Shown here: in pieces, positions 10,563 to 19,738 of the stretch
Layout: each line of letters opens with the position of its first letter
Numbering within the stretch: the first letter of the stretch is position 1
NCBI RefSeq assembly: GCF_014251795.1
Contig: NZ_CP059201.1
Coordinates: 1-64,000 of the forward strand
Direction of reading: 5' to 3'
Origin: Blattabacterium cuenoti
GTDB taxonomy: Bacteria; Bacteroidota; Bacteroidia; Flavobacteriales; Blattabacteriaceae
DNA length: 64,000 nucleotides
The notes under the pieces: generated by a model
The model's database searches: none
Told to the model about the DNA's origin: nothing
The model's input: the letters and a program-made list of their open reading frames with translations, nothing else
Made by a program: the position numbers and the translations under genes

Positions 10563-10623
10563 TCCAGATAATACACTATATATAAAAAACTCAATTTTTC
10601 TTATTTTTTATAAAATTATAATA

Positions 10624-11022
10624 TGGAGCTGGCGGGATTCGAACCCGCGTCCAAACAAGTAGTATAAAAGATTTCTACATATTTATCCAAAAAATATTTT
10701 TCATTTTCATTCAAGTTTTGGATCTTGAAAAAAAATTTAAGATTCAAAATATAATTTCAGAAAACTTAAGAATCATCTATTTTCTTATCCTTAATTTTTA
10801 GTACCTCTAAATCAGCAATTATAAGGAAAAAATTACTGAGAGATATTTTGCTTCTGCATTTTTTGCAGACTCAGCTATAATGATTTATCATTAAGCAGCA
10901 AAAGCGTATTCTTTTTCGCCATTTGTATATTTTGTAACGCTTGATTTTCGTGTAATACCTTACGTGACACGATATGCTTTCCTTTATTACTTAGTCTTGC
11001 TGTCAAATCCAAAATCAGCCCC
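10624..11022 (-). ncRNA. ssrA: tmRNA
   Basis: Transfer-messenger RNA, which rescues stalled ribosomes and tags the incomplete protein for proteolysis. On the minus strand the 5' end GGGGCTG pairs with CAGCTCC next to an encoded 3' CCA (10624-10626). A T-arm with GGTTCGAATCC lies just inside the 3' end. The mRNA-like part contains the tag frame GGC GAA AAA GAA TAC GCT TTT GCT GCT TAA (10891-10920), giving GEKEYAFAA if GGC is the resume codon. Length is about 399 nt, normal for one-piece tmRNA. ClpP and ClpC, which could degrade tagged proteins, are encoded in the same window. Confidence 0.95.
10891..10920 (-). other. tmRNA proteolysis tag reading frame
   Basis: The coding part of the tmRNA. 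It reads GEKEYAFAA followed by TAA. The N-terminal GE and C-terminal AA resemble Bacteroidota tags of the GENNYALAA type. Here Phe replaces the usual Leu before the last two alanines. The resume codon is inferred by analogy. Confidence 0.8.
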
Positions 11023-11065
11023 TCATAACAATTAATTTTTATTTTCTATTTTCTTTAGAACAAAA

Positions 11066-12310
11066 TTAAATCAAACTAGTTTGATCTGATGCATCTATTC
11101 TAACAAAGATAAATAATAAAACAGTAAAAGACCAAAAAGAAGATCCTCCATAACTAAAAAAAGGTAAAACAATTCCTATTGTAGGAAAAAGACCCATAAC
11201 CATACCTAAATTAATAATCAGATGAATAAAAAGAATACTACCAACTGAATATCCAAAAATTCTTCCAAATACATCTTTTTGTCTCTCAGATAAAAAATAA
11301 ATACGACTAATAAATAATAAATAAAATATTATCAAAATAATACTTCCTACGAACCCCCATTCTTCTCCTACTGTACAAAAAATATAATCAGTATGTTGTT
11401 CAGGAACAAATTTTCCTTTTGTTACAGTTCCTTTTTGATATCCTTTTCCAAAAAATTTTCCAGAACCAATAGCCGTTTTAGAATATAATAAATTATATCC
11501 TACATTATCTCTATATTTTCTATCAAATTCATTTTTAAATAAAATATTGATTCTATCTTTATGATGTTGTTTTAAAAATTTTTGAAAGAGAAATGGAGAT
11601 AAAATAGAACAAACTGAAAAACTAACAAATAAAAATATATAAAAGAATAAATCAATCAATGATATTTTTTTCTTAAAAAAAAAGAGAAGAATAAAAATTA
11701 TGAATAAAAATAAAACTATAATCCAAGGAGACAAATTTAATGAAACAACAAATAAAAAAATAAAAAATAAAAAATAAAATATAAAAGATATAGATAATCC
11801 TTCTCTATACAGAGTCAGAAGAAAAGAAGAAAAAACTATAGAAGAACCAGGATCAGGTTGTAAAAATATTAAAAAAGCAGGTAACACTAATATAATAGAT
11901 ATATATAGAAGTGTTTTTTTATTATTCTCTATATTATTCTCTTGACTCATAATATGAGCTATGATTAAAGATGTTGATATTTTAGCCAATTCAGATGGTT
12001 GGAAACTAATAGGTCCAAAAACATACCAAGATTTTGATCCATTTATATTTTTTCCGAAAAAAAATACTCCAATCAGAAGAAATAACGTAAATATGAATAA
12101 AAATGGAGTTATATGTTTATAATGAATAGGTTGAAATAAAAAAATAAAAAATATGAAAATAAAGCTCAATAAAATCCATATTAATTGTTTTTCTGCTTTC
12201 TCTGGAGAAACAGAATATAAATTGATGCATCCAAAAAAAATTATAATGATATAAAAAATTACAACGATCCAATCTATATTTTTAAGCAATATTTTATTTC
12301 TTTTTGTCAA
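11066..12310 (-). CDS. rodA: Rod-shape peptidoglycan polymerase RodA (SEDS family)
   Basis: A membrane glycosyltransferase that polymerises lipid II during elongation together with PBP2. The 414-residue protein is almost entirely hydrophobic, with about ten membrane segments. It shows SEDS landmarks: GSKSWYVFGPISFQPSELAKIS (long loop and SEL motif), EQHTDYIFCTVGEEWGF, and FFSYGGSS near the C-terminus. It overlaps the end of mrdA by 17 bp and is the last gene of the mreBCD-mrdA-rodA unit, with ssrA immediately downstream. Confidence 0.95.
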   Translation of the reverse strand: MTKRNKILLKNIDWIVVIFYIIIIFFGCINLYSVSPEKAEKQLIWILLSFIFIFFIFLFQPIHYKHITPFLFIFTLFLLIGVFFFGKNINGSKSWYVFGPISFQPSELAKISTSLIIAHIMSQENNIENNKKTLLYISIILVLPAFLIFLQPDPGSSIVFSSFLLTLYREGLSISFIFYFLFFIFLFVVSLNLSPWIIVLFLFIIFILLFFFKKKISLIDLFFYIFLFVSFSVCSILSPFLFQKFLKQHHKDRINILFKNEFDRKYRDNVGYNLLYSKTAIGSGKFFGKGYQKGTVTKGKFVPEQHTDYIFCTVGEEWGFVGSIILIIFYLLFISRIYFLSERQKDVFGRIFGYSVGSILFIHLIINLGMVMGLFPTIGIVLPFFSYGGSSFWSFTVLLFIFVRIDASDQTSLI

Positions 12311-14198
12311 TATAATTTTTTATGTAAAAGTCATTTAATTTTTTCATTCTTGCTATAGAATTATATGTTTTTTGAAGTCCTGAAGTCATGATTTTTTTTT
12401 CAAGATTTTTTCTATTCACATGATTTTTAATATATTTTTCCGCAACAAGACTAGCGATAGGGCCAGCCCAACGAGAACCAAATCCTCCATTTTCTATCAC
12501 AACAGAAATAGCAATTTTAGGATCCTCTACTGGAGCGAATAATATAAAAATTGAATGATCTGGTAAAGAAATCATTTTGTGATTGACTTGAATAAAATTT
12601 TGAGCTGTTCCTGTTTTTCCGGCCATTCTAATATCAGATGATTTAAAATTTCTACCTGTTCCAATCATGAAAACTTTTTCCATTCCATTAATAATTAAAT
12701 CAAAATGTTTTCTTTTAACTTTGGTTTGTTTAGCTGTAGTATAATTTGGATTAGATATAGTTTGATGATTAATTCGTTTTACTATATGTGGAGTATAAAA
12801 AAATCCACGATTCGCTATAGCACAAACCATATTAGCTAACTGTATAGGAGTTACATTAATTTCACCTTGTCCAATACTATTAGAAATAATTGTTATGGCA
12901 TTCCATTTTTTTTTCCCATATTTTTTATTATAATAATCACCAGATGGAATAATCCCTTTTTCTCCCGTCGCTAAATCGTTATATAAGTAATTTCCAAAAC
13001 CAAAACTTTTAACAATATCACTCCATTCATTAACTCCTTTTGTCAAATTTTTAGGATATTTTTCAATAACACGTTTATAAACTTGTGCGAAATAATTATT
13101 GCAAGAAACAGCAACAGCTGTTTCTATTCCTATAGGTAATCCATGAATTCCAGAATGACAATGGATTCTTTTTTTTCCATATTTAAATCCCTTATAACAT
13201 ATAAAAGTAGTATTAGTGTTTACTACTCCCATTTGAAGTCCTGCTAATTCAGTAATTAATTTAAATGGAGAAGCTGGAGGATAACGAGCTTGTGTTGTTC
13301 TATCAAATAAAGGATTATCTATTGTATTTTTTATCAATTTTTTAAATTCTTTAGATCGATTGATTCCTACAAATAAATTAGGATTATTAATCGGACTAGA
13401 TACCAATGATAAAATTTCTCCATTTTTAGGATTTATGGCTACAATTCCTCCCTTTTTTTGATACATTAATTGTTCTGCATAATTTTGTAAATTCAAATCT
13501 ATAGTTAAAGAAATATCATCTCCACTTATAGCTTTAATATTATTTTTACTATTATTATAACTTCCTATAATACATCCTTTTCTATCTCTTAACCAATATT
13601 TTATTCCTTTTTTTCCTCTTAAAATTTTTTCATAAGATTTTTCTACTCCAGCCCAACCAATAAAATCTCCCATTTGATAATAACTAGATTCTTTTTTTAT
13701 ATCTTTTTGAGTCACTTCCCCTATATATCCTAAAATATTAGCTGAACTTTCTATTTTATAATCTCTTAAAGAACGTTTTGTCCAATCAAAACCTTTGTAT
13801 TTATAAAGTTTTTCTTGTATAGTAGCGAATTTTTCTTTTGAAATAAAAGGTAAAAAAACAGAAGGTAAATATTTAGAATAGGCTTTTGCTTTATCTAAAT
13901 TTTTAAAGAAAATATTTTTATCAATTCCTACAAGATTACAAAATTCTATAATATCAAAATGTTCATCTATAAGAATAGGAATAACTATTAATTCATAAAT
14001 AGATTTATTGAAAACCAATAAATTTTCATTTCTATCGAAAATAGATCCTCTTTCAGGAATAATGATTTCTTGTTTAATAGAGGTATTAAAAGCATTCAGA
14101 ATATACTTTTCTGTATAGATTTGTATATAAAACAGTCTGATTATCAAAATCAGACCCACAGAACTTAATAAAATATAAAATTTATATAATTTTTTCAA
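12294..14198 (-). CDS. mrdA: Penicillin-binding protein 2 (elongation transpeptidase)
   Basis: A class B PBP that cross-links peptidoglycan with RodA in the elongasome. The 634-residue protein has one N-terminal membrane helix (about 7-27), a PBP dimer domain, and a transpeptidase domain with the three catalytic motifs: SxxK in PPASPFKLI, SxN in VSCNNYFAQ and KTG in AGKTGTAQN. Length is typical. It overlaps mreD by 4 bp and rodA by 17 bp, which suggests translational coupling. Confidence 0.95.
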   Translation of the reverse strand: MKKLYKFYILLSSVGLILIIRLFYIQIYTEKYILNAFNTSIKQEIIIPERGSIFDRNENLLVFNKSIYELIVIPILIDEHFDIIEFCNLVGIDKNIFFKNLDKAKAYSKYLPSVFLPFISKEKFATIQEKLYKYKGFDWTKRSLRDYKIESSANILGYIGEVTQKDIKKESSYYQMGDFIGWAGVEKSYEKILRGKKGIKYWLRDRKGCIIGSYNNSKNNIKAISGDDISLTIDLNLQNYAEQLMYQKKGGIVAINPKNGEILSLVSSPINNPNLFVGINRSKEFKKLIKNTIDNPLFDRTTQARYPPASPFKLITELAGLQMGVVNTNTTFICYKGFKYGKKRIHCHSGIHGLPIGIETAVAVSCNNYFAQVYKRVIEKYPKNLTKGVNEWSDIVKSFGFGNYLYNDLATGEKGIIPSGDYYNKKYGKKKWNAITIISNSIGQGEINVTPIQLANMVCAIANRGFFYTPHIVKRINHQTISNPNYTTAKQTKVKRKHFDLIINGMEKVFMIGTGRNFKSSDIRMAGKTGTAQNFIQVNHKMISLPDHSIFILFAPVEDPKIAISVVIENGGFGSRWAGPIASLVAEKYIKNHVNRKNLEKKIMTSGLQKTYNSIARMKKLNDFYIKNYIDKKK

Positions 14199-14704
14199 TG
14201 TTTAATTTTTCTGAAAAAAAAATATATAATGCATAAAATAGTTGTAAAAATACTGCTAAATATTGTTCTAAATAAAATAATTTGGTTGAAATTAGTTTCC
14301 TTCAATATTTTTAATATTAATAAAGAAAAATGATGTGTAATGACTAATGAAAATATATAAAGTGTTTTCCTAATAAAAGACAATTCATGAATTGAAAAAT
14401 TATTCTTATTTACAAAATTTTTTCCATCAAAAAATTGTAAAAATTTCAGTCTTAAAAAAGCAGATAAAGTAGAAGAAAAAGCATGAATCCCTCCAGTATT
14501 CATACAATGATCAAAGATCCATCCTATCAAAAACGATAAAAACAAAAATATAAATTGATTTGAATTATATGGATATACTAATATAAAAAGAATATATATA
14601 TAAGAATGAATGCCTGAAACCAAACAATTTATTATTGACATTTGAATTAAAAAAAGAATCAAAATGTAAAATATAAAAATCATAAAGTCTTTAATGAAAT
14701 TCAT
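14195..14704 (-). CDS. mreD: Rod shape-determining protein MreD
   Basis: A small integral membrane component of the elongasome. The 169-residue protein is strongly hydrophobic with about five membrane segments and contains the loop GWIFDHCMNTGGIHAFSSTL, which fits MreD (the D-x-x-x-x-G-x-hydrophobic pattern). Sequence conservation in MreD is weak, so the call leans on position between mreC (1-bp overlap) and mrdA (4-bp overlap) as well as on topology and length. Confidence 0.88.
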   Translation of the reverse strand: MNFIKDFMIFIFYILILFLIQMSIINCLVSGIHSYIYILFILVYPYNSNQFIFLFLSFLIGWIFDHCMNTGGIHAFSSTLSAFLRLKFLQFFDGKNFVNKNNFSIHELSFIRKTLYIFSLVITHHFSLLILKILKETNFNQIILFRTIFSSIFTTILCIIYFFFRKIKH

Positions 14705-15546
14705 TATTTATTTTCAACTTTATAAAGTTGAACGTCATCCCATTCTTTTTTAAACAAACTTTTTACAACATAAGCATTTTCTATTGTTGAAAAATTGGCC
14801 ATGAGTTTTACTTTTATAACATAATTGGCATGTTCTTCATCTAGTTTATAAGAATGGACTTTTCCAATTGTAATTCCTTCAGGAAAGGTAGCTGATTTTC
14901 CATCCGTTTCTACAATATCTCCTTTATGTATACTAGAATATCTTGGAATATCATATAAAACGACATATTCATGATCCAGTCCATCCCAACTTAAAGTTCC
15001 AAAATATTTATTTCTTTTTAATCTTGCATTAACTTTAATTTTTGGATTTAAAATAGAAATTGCAATACTAAAATGTGGTGAAGTTTTTATAATAATTCCT
15101 GCAATTCCATTGGGTAATATAATTCCCATATCTGGTTTGATTTTATCTATACTGCCTTTATTAATCGTGATATAGTTAGCTTGTTCATGAATACTATTAT
15201 TTATGATTTGTACTGGAGTAAAAGTATATTGTTGTAAATAATGAACATCGTTTATTTGAATATCCTTAGATATTTTCTTTATTTTAGAAGATATTTGATT
15301 ATTATGTAATCTTTTATTTTCATTTAAAAGTTTCTGATTTTCAATTTTTAGTGAAAAATAACTACGTAAGTTATAAATGTTTTCATAAATTTTTCCAATC
15401 ATGAAATTTGAAGAACCAGCATAAATATATTGATGAAATTTTGAATCTGAAAAAGAAAGGAAAATAGCAGTGGATTCCAATAATAAAAAAAAGATCAGTA
15501 AACGCCATTTAAAAAAAAAACTAAAAAATTCACGCATAAAATTCAA
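14704..15546 (-). CDS. mreC: Rod shape-determining protein MreC
   Basis: A periplasmic scaffold that links MreB filaments to the peptidoglycan synthases. The 280-residue protein has one N-terminal membrane helix (about 12-31), a coiled-coil stretch (about 60-100, rich in Leu, Asn and Lys) and a beta-rich domain containing ITINKGSIDKIKPDMGI and GIAGIIIKTS, which is characteristic of MreC. It starts 2 bp after mreB ends and overlaps mreD by 1 bp. Confidence 0.93.
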   Translation of the reverse strand: MNFMREFFSFFFKWRLLIFFLLLESTAIFLSFSDSKFHQYIYAGSSNFMIGKIYENIYNLRSYFSLKIENQKLLNENKRLHNNQISSKIKKISKDIQINDVHYLQQYTFTPVQIINNSIHEQANYITINKGSIDKIKPDMGIILPNGIAGIIIKTSPHFSIAISILNPKIKVNARLKRNKYFGTLSWDGLDHEYVVLYDIPRYSSIHKGDIVETDGKSATFPEGITIGKVHSYKLDEEHANYVIKVKLMANFSTIENAYVVKSLFKKEWDDVQLYKVENK

Positions 15547-15548
15547 CC

Positions 15549-16589
15549 CTATTTCATTAGAAATGTAAACTTATCAATGTTTTTTAACGCAACACCTGTT
15601 CCTTTTACTACTGCTCTCAAAGGATCCTCCACTAAAGAAACAGTAAGACCTGTTTTATTTGAAATTCTTTTATCTAAACCTCTTAAAAGAGAACCTCCTC
15701 CTGCCATATATATTCCCGTTTTATAAATATCTGCGGCAAGTTCTGGTGGAGTTCGAGAAAGAGTTTCCATAACTGCATCTTCAATTCGTAATATTGATTT
15801 ATCTAAAGCTGGTATTGTTTCTTTATAAGAAATGTTCATTTCTTTAGGTTTTCCTGTGGGCAAATCTCTCCCTTGTACATGAATATCTTCTGGAGGATTT
15901 TCTATGGATTCCATAGCAGCTCCTATGTCTATTTTTATTTTTTCGGCAGTTCGTTCTCCAATATACAGATTGTATTTAGAACGTAAAAAATAGGCTATAT
16001 CATTAGTAAATACATCTCCAGCTATTTTGATAGATTTCTGACAGACTATTCCACCTAAAGCTATAACCCCGCATTCTGTAGTTCCGCCTCCTATATCTAT
16101 AATCAGATTTCCTTCTGGTTTTGTGACAGAGATACCTGAACCAATAGCCGCCGCCATAGGTTCTTCAATTAAATAAACTTCTTTAGCATTTAGATGTTGT
16201 GCAGAATCTTTAACTGCTCTTTTTTCTACTTCCGTTATTCCTGATGGAATGCAAATAACCATTGTTAAAGATGGAGTAAAAAATTTGTTATTTACTCCTG
16301 GAACTTTTTTAATAAATTCTTTAATCATTAATTCTGCTACTTGATAATCTGCAATTACCCCATCTTTTAATGGTTTATATATTTTTATATTTTCATGTGT
16401 TTTCCCTTGCATTTGTTTAGCTTCTTCCCCTACTGCTAACACTTTTTTAGTCCTTACATCTATAGCTATTATTGAAGGTAAATCAACTATAACTTTATTA
16501 TTATGCATAATCAATGTATTTGCTGTTCCTAAATCTATAGCTATTTCTTGAGTAAAAAGATTCTTCATAAAATCTACTACTAATCCCAT
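15549..16589 (-). CDS. mreB: Rod shape-determining protein MreB
   Basis: An actin-like filament protein that directs lateral wall synthesis. The 346-residue protein has phosphate-1 (IAIDLGTANT, about residues 17-26), connect-1, phosphate-2 (LIIDIGGGTTECGVIALGG) and adenosine motifs (MAGGGSLLRGLD), and the EEPMAAAIGSG segment. Length is normal. An internal Met at residue 8 could also serve as start, giving MKNLFTQEIAIDLG, which is nearer the usual N-terminus. It is the first gene of the shape operon and is divergent from folK across a 72-bp gap. Confidence 0.96.
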   Translation of the reverse strand: MGLVVDFMKNLFTQEIAIDLGTANTLIMHNNKVIVDLPSIIAIDVRTKKVLAVGEEAKQMQGKTHENIKIYKPLKDGVIADYQVAELMIKEFIKKVPGVNNKFFTPSLTMVICIPSGITEVEKRAVKDSAQHLNAKEVYLIEEPMAAAIGSGISVTKPEGNLIIDIGGGTTECGVIALGGIVCQKSIKIAGDVFTNDIAYFLRSKYNLYIGERTAEKIKIDIGAAMESIENPPEDIHVQGRDLPTGKPKEMNISYKETIPALDKSILRIEDAVMETLSRTPPELAADIYKTGIYMAGGGSLLRGLDKRISNKTGLTVSLVEDPLRAVVKGTGVALKNIDKFTFLMK

Positions 16590-16661
16590 TAAATTAATTA
16601 ATAATATTATATAAAAATACAGTTTTTCAGTATATTAAATATGTTATAATAATTTTTTCTT

Positions 16662-17168
16662 TTGAAAGAACATGATGTATTCTTGTTACAAGGAAGTAAC
16701 AAAGAAAATAAAAAAATATATTTAGATAAATCTTTAATTTTAATATCTAAAAAAATCGGTGAAGTTATTAAAACTTCATCGATTTTCGAAAGTGAGGCAT
16801 GGAATATGAAAAATTCTCCTGTTTTTTATAACAGAGTTTTGCATATCAAAACAAATTATTCTCCTATTGATATTTTAAAAAAAATTTTAAAAATAGAATT
16901 TATAATAGGGAGAAAAAAAAATTTTTTCGAAAAAAAAAAAAAAGAATATCAAAACAGAGAAATAGATATAGATATTTTGTTTTATGATGATATCATTATA
17001 CATAGTTCCATTTTGACAATTCCACATCCATTGTTACATTTAAGAAGATTTGTTTTAGAACCTATGTGTGAAATTGATCAGAATAAAAATCATCCAATAT
17101 TTCATCTAACTATATTAGAAATGTTAGGATTATGCATAGATAAATTACATGTAAAAAAAATTTTGTAA
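16662..17168 (+). CDS. folK: 6-hydroxymethyl-7,8-dihydropterin pyrophosphokinase
   Basis: Transfers pyrophosphate from ATP to 6-hydroxymethyl-dihydropterin in folate synthesis. The 168-residue protein begins at a TTG (KEHDVFLLQGSN, matching the family's LGSN start) and contains SSIFESEAWNM, the REIDIDILFYDD metal-binding segment and PHPLLHLRRFVLEPMCEI near the end, all HPPK landmarks. There is no in-frame ATG near the start. The segment just before REIDID (about residues 86-97) is a Lys/Glu/Phe stretch encoded by an A9 and an A14 tract, and looks a few residues longer than in relatives. The gene is divergent from mreB. Confidence 0.9.
   Translation: MKEHDVFLLQGSNKENKKIYLDKSLILISKKIGEVIKTSSIFESEAWNMKNSPVFYNRVLHIKTNYSPIDILKKILKIEFIIGRKKNFFEKKKKEYQNREIDIDILFYDDIIIHSSILTIPHPLLHLRRFVLEPMCEIDQNKNHPIFHLTILEMLGLCIDKLHVKKIL
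16930..16943 (+). repeat. Poly(A) tract A14 inside folK
   Basis: Fourteen consecutive A residues, in frame, encoding the run of lysines after Glu90 of FolK. An A9 run (16913-16921) lies 8 bases upstream. Tracts of this length are known sites of polymerase slippage in AT-rich endosymbiont genomes. Confidence 0.95.
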
Positions 17169-17197
17169 TGAATTTTACGAAATAAAAAATCAAAAAC

Positions 17198-19342
17198 TTG
17201 CAAAAAATTAGAATTTTTTTTTATATCATATTACTTATTTCTTATACTTCTACTTCCATTTTTTACGGAAATGAAAAAAAAGAAAACGATAAAAAAAACG
17301 ATTTATCTTTTTTAAAAGATATTATAAAATACAGATCAAATATACAAGAACATGATATTAAAGAAGGAAAATCATATTTAGAAGGACAAGCTTCAATAGA
17401 ATATAAAAATTCAAAAATTGAAGCTGATTATATCGAATTTAATTGGAAAAATGGTGATTTATATGCAAAATCAAACGAAAAATCGGTTTTTTTAAGAACC
17501 GAAAATCGAGAATTTTTTTTTAGTAAAATTCATTTTAATTTAAATAATGAAATAGGAGAAGCAAAAGATTTATATGTAAAAGAAAAAAATCATATTATAA
17601 TTGCTCATGATATAATTAAAAGAAAAAATGATTTTTTGATGAAAAAAATTACATACATATCAGATCCTTTTTTTTTAAAAAAAAAAGATGATTTTCCTGA
17701 TTTTTATTTAAAAACAAATTATTTGAAATATTCTTTTTTAAAAAAATCCATTTTTTCTGGACCAATTTTATTCTATTGGTATGGAGTACCAATGCCTATT
17801 TTTTTACCTTTTTTATATATACCTTCGAAATCAAAACAACCATCTTATGGTATTATATATCCAAAATTCGGTATTCAAAATAAAAGAATATACATGGAAG
17901 ATTTTGGTTTATTTTTTCCGATTTCTAATTTTTTAAATTTTAGCATCACAACATCAATATATAATATTGAAAAATGGAAAATTCAAACAAGCATAAAATA
18001 TAAATTCAAACATGTTGATCATGGATTGATTAATTATAATTTTTATAATCAAAAAGAAAAAGATTTTCTATTTCAGTGGGAACATAATTCAGATTTCAAA
18101 TCTGATTCCGAAATAAATTTTCATGCAAATGTTAATTATGATAATCTTTTTCATAAAGATGCAATTTTTTCTTATATCAACATAAGAAAAAAATTTTCTA
18201 ACTATTTATGGTTTATCGATTTTTATATGATTCAAAATCATGAAAAAAAGGAAATTCAATTTATTATTCCAGAATTCATTTTGCATACATATAATATATT
18301 GTTAAATAAAAAATACTTTGTAAATCGAATAAATTTTGAAAATAGATTTGATTTTCAAAATTTGACAAATTTTTGTAAAACTAAGGATTTTTATCCTAAA
18401 TTGAATCATGATATGAGTGTCACTGCTTATTTTCCTTTTTTTGACCCTTATTTAAGAATTTCCTCTAAAATTTTATATGAGGATTTTTACATGTGGAATT
18501 TTCCATATTTTGATTTTTCTAGTTTTCAAAAAATAAATTTATCAACAAATGTAGTATCGATTCCATTCCATAAAATTTGGAAAATAAAAAATACTATGTT
18601 ATTAAAACATCAAATAAAACCGATTTTATTTTTTCATATGATATACTATCCTCCTATTTTTTATAACGTAAAAAATCATTTTGAAAAAAGAATAAATTTT
18701 ATTTTAAATAATGATTGGATAATAAAAAATTCATGGAATCATTATAAAAAAGTAGAAATTTTAAAAGAAATCAATACCTCATTTATGATTAACGATAGTT
18801 TAATTAAATGGGAAAATTTCCATATCATGGGTAATATAGATCTGATAAAAAATTTTAAAGCAAAATATAAATCAGGAATAAATTTTGAAAAAAATAAGAC
18901 AACATATTTTGATTTTTATCTTTCTTCTAAGCATGAAATCAATTTGATTCCTGTAAAAGATAAATTTCAAAAAAAGGGAAAAAATCGTTATGATTACTTT
19001 TTTTTTGATCAAAAAAATTATGCAAAATATCCAATTCCAATCAATTTAAAAATTGATTTTCATCTTAATTACAAAAAAAATTTGTTCAAAAAACAACAAT
19101 TATTTAATACTTTTTTAAATTTGAATGGATCTGTAAATATCACAAAATATTGGAAAATCAATTTTAATACAGATTATGATGTATTAAAAAATAAAATAAT
19201 ATTAGCAAATATTATTTTTAATAGAGATTTGAGAAGTTTCGAAATGAGTTTGAATTGGATCAAAAATCGTTCATGGTCTTTTTTTATAGGATTAAAAGAT
19301 CCTAATTTTAGAAATATTATACAATATAATGAGAAAAACTAA
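17198..19342 (+). CDS. lptD: LPS-assembly outer membrane protein LptD
   Basis: An outer-membrane beta-barrel that inserts lipopolysaccharide into the outer leaflet. The 714-residue protein has a signal-like hydrophobic N-terminus, an OstA-like periplasmic domain (about 45-170; GQASIEYKNSKIEADYIEFNW), and the motif GVPMPIFLPFLYIPSKSKQPSYGII, which matches the Bacteroidota LptD junction between periplasmic domain and barrel. The rest alternates polar and aromatic residues as in a barrel. It starts at TTG. It is shorter than free-living flavobacterial LptD as I remember it, which fits loop trimming. It clusters with the OstA-like gene and with lptB further on. Confidence 0.85.
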   Translation: MQKIRIFFYIILLISYTSTSIFYGNEKKENDKKNDLSFLKDIIKYRSNIQEHDIKEGKSYLEGQASIEYKNSKIEADYIEFNWKNGDLYAKSNEKSVFLRTENREFFFSKIHFNLNNEIGEAKDLYVKEKNHIIIAHDIIKRKNDFLMKKITYISDPFFLKKKDDFPDFYLKTNYLKYSFLKKSIFSGPILFYWYGVPMPIFLPFLYIPSKSKQPSYGIIYPKFGIQNKRIYMEDFGLFFPISNFLNFSITTSIYNIEKWKIQTSIKYKFKHVDHGLINYNFYNQKEKDFLFQWEHNSDFKSDSEINFHANVNYDNLFHKDAIFSYINIRKKFSNYLWFIDFYMIQNHEKKEIQFIIPEFILHTYNILLNKKYFVNRINFENRFDFQNLTNFCKTKDFYPKLNHDMSVTAYFPFFDPYLRISSKILYEDFYMWNFPYFDFSSFQKINLSTNVVSIPFHKIWKIKNTMLLKHQIKPILFFHMIYYPPIFYNVKNHFEKRINFILNNDWIIKNSWNHYKKVEILKEINTSFMINDSLIKWENFHIMGNIDLIKNFKAKYKSGINFEKNKTTYFDFYLSSKHEINLIPVKDKFQKKGKNRYDYFFFDQKNYAKYPIPINLKIDFHLNYKKNLFKKQQLFNTFLNLNGSVNITKYWKINFNTDYDVLKNKIILANIIFNRDLRSFEMSLNWIKNRSWSFFIGLKDPNFRNIIQYNEKN

Positions 19343-19348
19343 TTAATC

Positions 19349-19720
19349 ATGATAACAAAAAAATTTTCAATAGAGAAAATTCCATCTTATGGACCGTATA
19401 ATACATGTGTGATTGCTGGAGACTTTTTATTCATTTCAGGTCAAATAGCAAAAAATATGGATACTCAAAAAATGGATATAGAAATGGAAACAAAAAAAGT
19501 AATGGAAAATATCGAAATAATTCTTTCAAAGAATAAAATAGGATTTCAAAATGTTATAAAGACTTCCGTTTTTATAAAGGAGATGAGTTTTTTGCCTAAA
19601 ATCAATAATGTGTATCAAAAATTTTTTCATGGAAATTATCCAGCTAGAGAAACTATACAAGTTTCCGGTCTTCCTAATAATGCAAATATTGAAATATCTT
19701 TAATAGCATGTAAAAATTAA
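19349..19720 (+). CDS. ridA: RidA-family enamine/imine deaminase
   Basis: Hydrolyses reactive 2-aminoacrylate and related imines released by PLP enzymes. The 123-residue protein matches the YjgF/RidA family over its full length: GPYNTCVIAGDFLFISGQIA near the N-terminus, then the substrate-binding Arg and the signature ARETIQVSGLPNNANIEISLIA at the C-terminus. It starts 6 bp after lptD, so it is likely cotranscribed. A class III PLP aminotransferase lies two genes downstream. Confidence 0.92.
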   Translation: MITKKFSIEKIPSYGPYNTCVIAGDFLFISGQIAKNMDTQKMDIEMETKKVMENIEIILSKNKIGFQNVIKTSVFIKEMSFLPKINNVYQKFFHGNYPARETIQVSGLPNNANIEISLIACKN

Positions 19721-19738
19721 TTATTCATATTATAAATT

